Shown here: positions 1 through 4,347 of the stretch, one piece after another
How the letters are laid out: every line of letters begins with the position of its first letter
How positions within the stretch are numbered: position 1 is the stretch's first letter
Source of the DNA: Alphaproteobacteria bacterium
Lineage (GTDB): Bacteria; Pseudomonadota; Alphaproteobacteria; Rickettsiales; UBA3002
Direction: 5' to 3'
Length of the DNA stretch: 6,332 bases
Assembly (NCBI GenBank): GCA_021732545.1
Contig: JAKFUW010000071.1
Span: 1-6,332, forward strand
Notes under the pieces: model-generated
What the model was told of the DNA's origin: nothing
The model's database searches: none
The model's input: only the letters and a program-made list of their open reading frames with translations
Program-made: the position numbers and the translations under genes

Positions 1-683
1 CCATAGATTGCATCGACGCGGGTTTTTTTAATAATCAGCGGGTCTTTGCCCATTGCAATCAACATCGGAATGTTATCAGAGGCCTGAATTTTGATATCCG
101 AACCCGTAAATTGCGAGGATGGAAAACTATGCGCCATCACCCACAGCGGCACGCGATACAGCGTGCTCATCGTATCATTGCCCCACACCGCAGGCGCGCT
201 TAAAATCAGGCCTTGCGCACCCTTGCACCCCTCATTCGCGCAGGCCAGCATCGCAACCGCTCCTCCCATGCTTTCGCCCAGCACAAACAGCGGCACATGG
301 GGATAGCGCGCGCTTGTGGCCGCAATCACATGGCGCAGATCGCGTATCAGATTATGTTGTCCCGCCCAAATGCCGCGCTGCGCACTGTTACCAAAGCCGC
401 GCTGATCATAGGCAATCACGCCAATACCCTTGGACACAAATGCCTGCGCGGGCAGCGCAAACGCATTGCCATAATCATTGAATCCGTGAAGCGCGATGAT
501 GATGGCTTTGGGCTTGGTCTTTGGCATCCAGCGATGCAGCGGCAAAGGCGAGGCATCTGGCCCCGTCAAATGATTTTCTTGCCACGCAAAGGGCTTGTCC
601 ACAGCGGGCTTGAAGGGTTGCACCTGAGGGCTGGCGCAGGCCACCAAGCCAAGCAACAAAAGCACTAGCGAACACATTTTCAT
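1..683 (-). CDS. Alpha/beta-hydrolase lipoprotein, lysophospholipase/monoacylglycerol lipase-like (3' end outside window)
   Basis: The reading frame is open from ATG at 683 to the window edge, giving 227 codons of an incomplete gene. The N-terminus is a short lipoprotein signal (Met-Lys, a Leu-rich core, then L-V-A-C with the lipidated Cys at residue 16), so the product is probably membrane-anchored and faces the periplasm. The hydrolase fold is shown by the oxyanion motif HGF at about 66-68, the strand and turn YDQRGFG at about 92-98, and the nucleophile elbow GESMGG with Ser138. The catalytic Asp and His expected in this family lie beyond the window. The substrate is unknown; family members cleave lysophospholipids or monoacylglycerols. 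The ATG overlaps the stop of the upstream antitoxin-like gene (ATGA), so the two are probably co-transcribed. A second in-frame ATG at 677 would leave a slightly shorter signal peptide. An AGGA lies about 13 nt upstream of the first ATG, so the ribosome site is weak and translation may be coupled. Confidence 0.9.
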   Translation of the reverse strand, partial: MKMCSLVLLLLGLVACASPQVQPFKPAVDKPFAWQENHLTGPDASPLPLHRWMPKTKPKAIIIALHGFNDYGNAFALPAQAFVSKGIGVIAYDQRGFGNSAQRGIWAGQHNLIRDLRHVIAATSARYPHVPLFVLGESMGGAVAMLACANEGCKGAQGLILSAPAVWGNDTMSTLYRVPLWVMAHSFPSSQFTGSDIKIQASDNIPMLIAMGKDPLIIKKTRVDAIY

Positions 684-832
684 GAAAGACAAACAGTCCT
701 GTCCATCTGCGCCATCACCTCATCGTGAGGCACCACTCTGCCCGCATCCGCATCTTCAATGCCTTTCATCACAGCGCCCACATAAGCGTCAGGAGATAAA
801 ATAATTGTCTCTGATTCGATACGCCTATGCAT
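680..832 (-). CDS. Small antitoxin-like protein (type II addiction-module antitoxin family), no toxin partner
   Basis: This short frame of 50 residues is readable on the minus strand. Its C-terminal half, with the string GRVVPHDEVMAQMD, matches the pattern common at the end of small antitoxins paired with RelE/ParE-type toxins. The middle (SPDAYVGAVMKGIEDADAG) resembles the helical part of the same families. The start at 832 has AAGGA 4 nt upstream and lies about 30 nt downstream of a perfect TATAAT. An alternative in-frame ATG at 856 would add MQIFDKDV, but it sits only 5 nt after the TATAAT and would probably not be transcribed. The stop overlaps the hydrolase ATG as ATGA, where a toxin gene would normally follow. 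No toxin-like frame is visible nearby. The family call is inferred from motif resemblance only, and the protein could be a remnant. Confidence 0.6.
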   Translation of the reverse strand: MHRRIESETIILSPDAYVGAVMKGIEDADAGRVVPHDEVMAQMDRTVCLS

Positions 833-836
833 GACA

Positions 837-841
837 TCCTT
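837..841 (-). promoter_or_regulatory. Ribosome binding site of the antitoxin-like gene
   Basis: AAGGA on the minus strand lies 4 nt before the ATG at 832. The spacing is short, but the site favours this start over the in-frame ATG at 856. Confidence 0.45.
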
Positions 842-861
842 ATCAAAAATTTGCATGCAGC

Positions 862-867
862 ATTATA
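862..867 (-). promoter_or_regulatory. Putative -10 element for the antitoxin-hydrolase operon
   Basis: A perfect TATAAT hexamer reads on the minus strand 29 nt before the ATG at 832. No good TTGACA-like -35 is seen at 16-18 nt spacing, so promoter strength is uncertain. Two near-identical 12-mers, ATCAAAAAT(T/C)TG on the plus strand, lie at 842-853 and 891-902 on either side of it and could be operator sites. Confidence 0.45.
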
Positions 868-1080
868 TCCCGATTGGCAGCACAGCGCTCATCAAAAATC
901 TGATTGCGATGCCGCAATGTCGCGTGGACATTATCATTTCGATATATTTACATCACAGGCCTTTTTACGAAGTTGTCATACCGGCGAATGCGGGAATCCG
1001 GTTCTGGCTCGTGCTGCTGGCCAGAATGACCGTTTTCATGGTCTGGATTCCCGCACATCCGGAGATGTCAGTCGTTAATG
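868..1080. other. Intergenic region without a gene
   Basis: This stretch lies between the antitoxin-like operon and the 3' end of doxX. I see no convincing gene. Short open frames here lack family features and overlap the dispersed repeat. It contains one of the flanking 12-mers (891-902) and a degenerate palindromic repeat (975-1069). Confidence 0.6.
975..1069. repeat. Degenerate copy of a dispersed palindromic repeat
   Basis: The left arm (975-1001) begins GTCATACCGGCGAATGCGGG and the right arm (1043-1069) begins CTGGATTCCCGCACATCCGG. The arms are imperfect inverse complements. They match the general pattern of the cleaner copy at 2678-2743. The spacer is longer (about 41 nt) and contains an extra arm end, CCAGAATGAC (1021-1030), which suggests a decayed or composite copy. 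The element lies downstream of the minus-strand doxX gene and may fold in its transcript. Confidence 0.75.
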
Positions 1081-1515
1081 TTAGGCAAGATTACTGGCAA
1101 ACTTCCGCTTCAACCACGCATCCACCGACAACTTACCCGCGCCGTGGGTCAGCAGCACACACAACAGCAGCGCCCAATGGATGTGGTCAGTATGTTGCAG
1201 ATAGGTAAGCTGGATCACCGCCGTCATCGCCAGCAAAGGCAAGGTGGCAAGGCGGGTGGCAAGGCCCAGCACCAGCGCAATGGGGCATGCCAGCTCAAAG
1301 AAAGTGCTGCAATAGGCCGCAATCTCAGGCGAAATAACGGGCACCATATATTCATATTCAAATAGCTGAATGGTACTATCAAAATCTTTGATCTTGGTCA
1401 GGCCCGAAGTGAAAAAGGTTTTGGCAATCCACAAGCGTGCAGCCAACAAGGCCAGCGGCCCCGCGCGGTCGGTAATCTTCAAAAAACAGTTGTAAAGTGA
1501 GTGTAATGCCGTCAT
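1081..1515 (-). CDS. doxX: DoxX family inner-membrane protein
   Basis: The 144-residue product has the length usual for DoxX proteins. It has about four hydrophobic segments, roughly residues 20-42, 66-85, 88-106 and 111-127. It also shows the family-like RLWIAKTFFTSGLTKIKDF stretch near the first segment and a C-terminal HWALLLCVLLTHGAGKLSVD motif. DoxX-family genes recur in bufferin (DUF2282/DUF692/DUF2063) clusters, and the Caulobacter gig operon has one. The biochemical role there is not settled; redox or copper handling in the membrane is possible. The start at 1515 is supported by TGGAG at 1523-1527 with 7 nt spacing. A SigF-like promoter sits about 30 nt upstream. The gene is divergent from the sigma factor gene instead of lying in the bufABC operon, which is a variation in layout. 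Confidence 0.88.
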   Translation of the reverse strand: MTALHSLYNCFLKITDRAGPLALLAARLWIAKTFFTSGLTKIKDFDSTIQLFEYEYMVPVISPEIAAYCSTFFELACPIALVLGLATRLATLPLLAMTAVIQLTYLQHTDHIHWALLLCVLLTHGAGKLSVDAWLKRKFASNLA

Positions 1516-1522
1516 ATCTTAT

Positions 1523-1527
1523 CTCCA
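1523..1527 (-). promoter_or_regulatory. Ribosome binding site of doxX
   Basis: TGGAG on the minus strand with 7 nt spacing to the ATG at 1515. This fixes the doxX start and implies that the divergent sigma gene should begin to its right. Confidence 0.6.
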
Positions 1528-1544
1528 TGCAAGTTTCCCATTCA

Positions 1545-1570
1545 TTCATATCAGAAAAATCAATGGTTAC
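1545..1570 (-). promoter_or_regulatory. ECF (SigF-like) promoter of doxX
   Basis: On the minus strand the site reads GTAACC (1570-1565), 16 nt, then TGAA (1548-1545). It matches the bufA promoter site at 2264-2289 in sequence and exact spacing. It also resembles the GTAACC-N16-CGAA consensus I recall for Caulobacter crescentus SigF. It would start a transcript around 1535-1540, ahead of the doxX ribosome site. The -35 part overlaps the proposed sigma gene start codon (1563-1565) by one base. Confidence 0.65.
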
Positions 1571-2123
1571 AATTCCTCTTTTATCATCGGTTGATAAAGA
1601 TTCGCCAGAAAAATTGATGGCGCTGGTGCAAAAAGGCGATTCACGAGCTTATCATCAATTACTCTCGCAGCTTGAGCCCTTGATTCGGCGCATGATAGCG
1701 CGCAAAGTGCCTGCGGCCGATGTGGAAGATGTGGTGCAGGAGGTGTTGGTTTCGATCCATAAAGCCCGCCACACTTATGATGGCTCGCGCGCGCTGATGC
1801 CGTGGGTGTTTGCGATTGCTCGCTTTAGGCTGACCGATTATCTGCGCCAGCATTATGCCGCCATGAAGCATGTGCATGTGGATATTGACGGGATGCACGA
1901 ATTTTTAGCGCAGCCTGTAACCGAAAGTACCGAGCTTTCCGAACACATGAATGAAGCGCTCAAAAGCCTGCCGCAGCGTCAGCAAACCATTTTAACGCTG
2001 ATGCACGAACAAGGCTATACCGCCAAAGAAGTAGGCGCGCAGCTGGGGATGAAAGAATCAGCGGTGAAGGTGGCCGCACACCGCGCCTATAAACAGATGA
2101 AAACAAAGCTACAAGAGCAATGA
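1563..2123 (+). CDS. sigF: ECF RNA polymerase sigma factor, SigF-like
   Basis: The product is a 186-residue sigma-70 family protein of the ECF type, with only regions 2 and 4. Region 2 spans about residues 18-97, with the core-binding DVEDVVQEVLVSIHKA segment (53-68) and PWVFAIARFRLTDYLR (80-95). Region 4 spans about 129-182, with SLPQRQQTILTL and the helix-turn-helix YTAKEVGAQLGMKESAVKVAAHRA. The frame stays open upstream to a GTG at 1497, with further ATGs at 1506 and 1527. I chose 1563 because the protein then begins just before region 2 at family length and avoids the doxX coding start and ribosome site. None of these starts has a strong ribosome site. The setting between doxX and bufA, with matching promoter motifs before both, suggests it controls this locus as SigF does in Caulobacter. 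The usual SigF partner, the membrane anti-sigma NrsF (DUF1109), is not recognisable here. Confidence 0.88.
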   Translation: MVTIPLLSSVDKDSPEKLMALVQKGDSRAYHQLLSQLEPLIRRMIARKVPAADVEDVVQEVLVSIHKARHTYDGSRALMPWVFAIARFRLTDYLRQHYAAMKHVHVDIDGMHEFLAQPVTESTELSEHMNEALKSLPQRQQTILTLMHEQGYTAKEVGAQLGMKESAVKVAAHRAYKQMKTKLQEQ

Positions 2124-2209
2124 CGACCACGCGCCATTCAAGAGCCAACCCGCGCGTAAACCTGATGGCGATCAATCGACGTGGCGCGGATGTTTTTATA
2201 TGCGTTTGA
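2120..2209 (+). CDS. Possible 29-residue ORF overlapping the sigma factor stop
   Basis: An ATG overlaps the sigma stop as ATGA and opens a frame of 29 residues, starting MTTTRHSRANPRVNL and ending at TGA 2207-2209. It is basic and has no membrane segment. A separate short frame (2200-2262) begins with MRLMVLAGIHAWAG and ends just before the bufA promoter. An anti-sigma gene is often found at this position, so these could be remnants of a degraded gene or a translationally coupled small protein. I recognise neither, and both may be chance. Confidence 0.25.
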   Translation: MTTTRHSRANPRVNLMAINRRGADVFICV

Positions 2210-2263
2210 TGGTGTTGGCTGGCATTCATGCATGGGCAGGTAAAAAAATATTGAAATGGTGAT

Positions 2264-2289
2264 GTAACTTTTTTACCCTCTTGCACGAA
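2264..2289 (+). promoter_or_regulatory. ECF (SigF-like) promoter of bufA
   Basis: GTAACT (2264-2269), a 16-nt spacer, then CGAA (2286-2289). It is the same architecture as the minus-strand site upstream of doxX. Transcription would start around 2295, leaving a leader of about 60 nt before bufA that includes a tandem 14-nt repeat. Confidence 0.7.
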
Positions 2290-2315
2290 ATGTCAGATAT
2301 GATAGTAATCATTTA

Positions 2316-2343
2316 ATTCATTTAACCCTATTCATTTAACCCT
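2316..2343 (+). repeat. Perfect tandem 14-nt duplication in the bufA leader
   Basis: ATTCATTTAACCCT occurs twice in a row (2316-2329 and 2330-2343) and abuts the bufA ribosome site. A partial ATTTA precedes it at 2311. It may be a recent slippage duplication, or it could affect leader structure or translation of bufA. Confidence 0.85.
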
Positions 2344-2349
2344 AAGGAG
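2344..2349 (+). promoter_or_regulatory. Strong ribosome binding site of bufA
   Basis: AAGGAG with 7 nt spacing to the ATG at 2357, near the consensus. It contrasts with bufB, which has no clear site, and suggests a high yield of precursor relative to enzyme. Confidence 0.8.
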
Positions 2350-2356
2350 AAACCTC

Positions 2357-2614
2357 ATGAATAAATTACTTTTAACCGCTGCGATGGCAGGACTCACCGC
2401 GGCTGCGTTTGCTGCACCTGTGATGGCCGCAGATGCTGCCAAAGAAAAATGCTACGGCGTGGCGATGGCTGGCAAAAATGATTGCGCATCGGCCAACGGT
2501 TCACACTCATGTGCAGGCCAGGCAACCACGAACAAAGACCCAAATGAGTGGAATCTGGTTGTAAAAGGTGAGTGCACGAAATTGGGTGGCTCACTCACCC
2601 CGCCTGCGAAATAA
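2357..2614 (+). CDS. bufA: Bufferin precursor peptide, DUF2282 family, exported
   Basis: This 85-residue protein has a Sec signal peptide: MNK, then a hydrophobic Ala/Leu core, then P-V-M-A with likely cleavage after Ala24. The mature part has four cysteines (32, 43, 52, 73), spaced C-X10-C-X8-C-X20-C, in the DUF2282 pattern EKCYGVAMAGKNDC, SHSCAG and KGEC. In characterised bufferins the MNIO enzyme BufB with BufC modifies precursor cysteines, reported as thiooxazole-type heterocycles with the outer cysteines disulfide-bonded. The exported product binds copper and protects the cell. The family call is strong from the sequence. Modification and copper binding here are inferred from homology and from bufB and bufC downstream. 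It has a SigF-like promoter, a near-consensus ribosome site and its own strong terminator, so it can be expressed as a short abundant message. Confidence 0.92.
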   Translation: MNKLLLTAAMAGLTAAAFAAPVMAADAAKEKCYGVAMAGKNDCASANGSHSCAGQATTNKDPNEWNLVVKGECTKLGGSLTPPAK

Positions 2615-2633
2615 TCGCTTGCGCTAAAAAAGG

Positions 2634-2663
2634 AAACGGGGCTGGGAAACCGGCCCCGTTTTT
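2634..2663 (+). terminator. Strong intrinsic terminator after bufA
   Basis: A 12-bp stem (2634-2645 with 2650-2661, one T-G wobble) closes a GAAA tetraloop and is followed by a T-rich tract (TTTTTGTTTGTT). An A-rich stretch precedes it. It lies between bufA and bufB, so it should reduce readthrough into bufBC. Confidence 0.85.
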
Positions 2664-2677
2664 GTTTGTTACGGATT

Positions 2678-2743
2678 GTCATACCCGCGAAAGCGGGTAT
2701 CCAGAAAGTTAAAGAACTGGATTCCTGCTTTCGCAGGAATGAC
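2678..2743. repeat. Dispersed palindromic repeat (FLRKQES/FWIPAFAGMT type)
   Basis: Two 27-nt arms (2678-2704 and 2717-2743) are imperfect inverse complements around a 12-nt spacer. The first starts GTCATACCCGCGAAAGCGGG and the second ends CTTTCGCAGGAATGAC, and each arm also holds its own small palindrome. The minus-strand translation gives FLRKQESS and FWIPAFAGMT, strings often seen in spurious ORFs created by this kind of repeat. It is intergenic between bufA and bufB, directly after the terminator. Confidence 0.88.
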
Positions 2744-2780
2744 ACCTTTGTCATAACAATCTATCATTGATGGAATTCTT

Positions 2781-3593
2781 GTGCGAACAACACCATCTCT
2801 CGGATTTGGCCTTGGGCTTCGCACTGCGCATGTGGAAACTATTCTGCGGACACGCCCGAGCGTGGATTGGTTCGAGATTATTTCCGATAATTACATCAAC
2901 GCGCATGATGGCCATGTGGCGATGCTCGAAGATATCCGCGCTGATTATCCGCTGGTGATGCATGGCGTGTCGCTTTCCATCGGTTCTACCGATCCGCTGA
3001 ATCTGGAATATATCGCGGCACTTGCAACGCTTGCTGCTCGCATCGATGCGGCGTTTGTGTCTGATCATCTTTGTTATACTGGCGTGCAAGGCGCATTCAC
3101 CCACGATTTATTGCCGATTCCCTATACGCAAGAAGCACTCGCTCATGTGGTGCCTCGTGTGCATAAATTGCAAGAAATGCTGCAGCGCCCATTCGTGTTT
3201 GAGAATGCTTCGACCTACTTAGAATTTGATGGCGCAACCTTAAGCGAGCCAGAATTTCTGAGCGAACTGTGCGCACAAACAGGCTGCAAATTATTGCTCG
3301 ATGTCAACAATGTGGTGGTGTCGAGTTTTAATCATGGCTGGGATATCAAAACCTATCTCGATGCGATCCCTGCAGAGCATGTGGTGCAATATCATCTGGC
3401 GGGGCACAGCGATTTGGGCACTCACAAAATTGATACGCACGACCAAACGGTGAGCGATGAAGTGTGGCAGTGGTTTCGTTATACGCACGCGACTAAGGGT
3501 GCGCGCAGTACGATGGTTGAGTGGGACGAAAATATCCCCGAATTTGAGGTGTTGCACGCCGAACTAAACCTTGCCCGCGAGTGCGTGGCATGA
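2781..3593 (+). CDS. bufB: MNIO (DUF692) enzyme, bufferin maturation
   Basis: The 270-residue product has the TIM-barrel DUF692 fold pattern and about the usual length. Visible family motifs are GLGLRTAHVE (10-19), DWFEI (29-33), HGVSLSIGS (61-69), SDHLCY (94-99), the FEN motif at 140-142, LLLDVNNVVVSSFNHG (171-186), HLAGH (205-209), and VEWDENIPEF near the end. His, Asp, Asn and Glu residues in these motifs are those expected to hold the multinuclear iron centre (H61, H96, E141, N142, D174, N177, H205, H209, D249 are candidates). MNIO enzymes related to MbnB oxidise cysteines in precursor peptides; the likely substrate is BufA, and BufC the partner. The start is GTG at 2781. The only earlier ATG, at 2770, is in another frame, and there is no good ribosome site. 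The stop overlaps the bufC start (ATGA), indicating coupling. No own SigF-like promoter is seen, so expression may depend on readthrough past the bufA terminator. Confidence 0.93.
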   Translation: MRTTPSLGFGLGLRTAHVETILRTRPSVDWFEIISDNYINAHDGHVAMLEDIRADYPLVMHGVSLSIGSTDPLNLEYIAALATLAARIDAAFVSDHLCYTGVQGAFTHDLLPIPYTQEALAHVVPRVHKLQEMLQRPFVFENASTYLEFDGATLSEPEFLSELCAQTGCKLLLDVNNVVVSSFNHGWDIKTYLDAIPAEHVVQYHLAGHSDLGTHKIDTHDQTVSDEVWQWFRYTHATKGARSTMVEWDENIPEFEVLHAELNLARECVA

Positions 3594-4345
3594 GCCGTTA
3601 CGCGCAGCAATTAACCGCCTTGCAGCATGCGATTATTGAGCGCGAAGCGGCAGATGTGCTGGAGTTGATTAAACCCGCAAACGCTGCTGCGCGGTTGGCC
3701 GTTTATGCGGATGGCTATCTCATGCGTTTATGCAATGCGGTGCGCGGCGATTATCCTGCATTGCAGCATTATGTGGGCGGTGAAATGTTTGAAACCATGC
3801 TGCAGCATTGTGTGCAGCAAACACCATCACGCGATTGGGATTTGAATCAGTATAGCCAAATATTTTCAGCGTGTGTGGCGCAACATGCGCAAGGCATTTT
3901 GGCGCACGATATCGCCGCGATTGAGTCGGCGATTGCGGCAACCTATTGGTCGAAAAGTTGCGAAGCCTTACCTGCTGATGCGTTACAAAATCTATCGCTA
4001 GAAGCCCTTGCGCAGATGACATTTAGCCCACGCATCGCCTCGCGATTATTACAATTAAACTCGAACGCGGATGATTACATCACGGCGTTTCGTGCGGGCG
4101 CGGCACTGCCCGAAACACTGCTTGCACCGCATGATTTGCTCGTGCTGCGCGCGCACTATGACGTGAAACGCTATGCGCTGGAACCTATGGAATATCAACT
4201 ATTATCGCGCTTATTTAATGGCGCGATGTTTGGCGATGCACTCGAAGATGTGGCCGAGTTACCCGGTTGCGATGTGCCACATCTGCTCGCGCAACTTCCT
4301 GCTTTTTGTGCACGATGGATGGCGTGGGGATTGTGGCGAAGTTAG
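3590..4345 (+). CDS. bufC: DUF2063 partner protein of the MNIO enzyme
   Basis: The 251-residue product carries the DUF2063 N-terminal domain (about residues 5-95), marked by ARLAVYADGYLMRLCNAVRGDYPAL (34-58) and GGEMFE. It is followed by a C-terminal half rich in Leu, Ala and His. BufC proteins and the related MbnC are thought to bring the precursor peptide to the MNIO enzyme through a RiPP-recognition-like domain. The ATG at 3590 overlaps the bufB stop, so I chose it over the in-frame GTG at 3581; this ATGA overlap is typical of the bufB-bufC pair. The gene ends 2 nt before the stop of the convergent sulfotransferase gene, with no terminator between them. Location is probably cytoplasmic. 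Confidence 0.9.
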   Translation: MSRYAQQLTALQHAIIEREAADVLELIKPANAAARLAVYADGYLMRLCNAVRGDYPALQHYVGGEMFETMLQHCVQQTPSRDWDLNQYSQIFSACVAQHAQGILAHDIAAIESAIAATYWSKSCEALPADALQNLSLEALAQMTFSPRIASRLLQLNSNADDYITAFRAGAALPETLLAPHDLLVLRAHYDVKRYALEPMEYQLLSRLFNGAMFGDALEDVAELPGCDVPHLLAQLPAFCARWMAWGLWRS

Positions 4346-4347
4346 GT

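Noticed and set aside
827..1208. Plus-strand ORFs across the intergenic repeat and the doxX 3' end
   Set aside because: They consist of repeat sequence and the antisense of doxX, with no ribosome site and no recognisable motif.
1490..1518. Possible sigma-70 promoter for the sigma gene (TTGTAA, 17 nt, CATATC)
   Set aside because: Only three of six -10 positions match, and the site lies inside the doxX 5' coding region. Too weak to call.
1960..2286. A 108-residue minus-strand ORF over the sigma 3' end and the bufA promoter
   Set aside because: It runs antisense to the sigma region 4 coding sequence, lacks family features and would cover the bufA promoter. It is most likely a shadow.
2452..2754. 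A 100-residue minus-strand ORF starting MTKVSFLRKQESS
   Set aside because: Its first part is the translation of the palindromic repeat and the rest runs antisense through the terminator and bufA. It is a well-known kind of spurious ORF.
2751..3104. A 117-residue minus-strand ORF antisense to bufB
   Set aside because: The plus strand encodes clear DUF692 motifs throughout this stretch, and the minus frame shows none.
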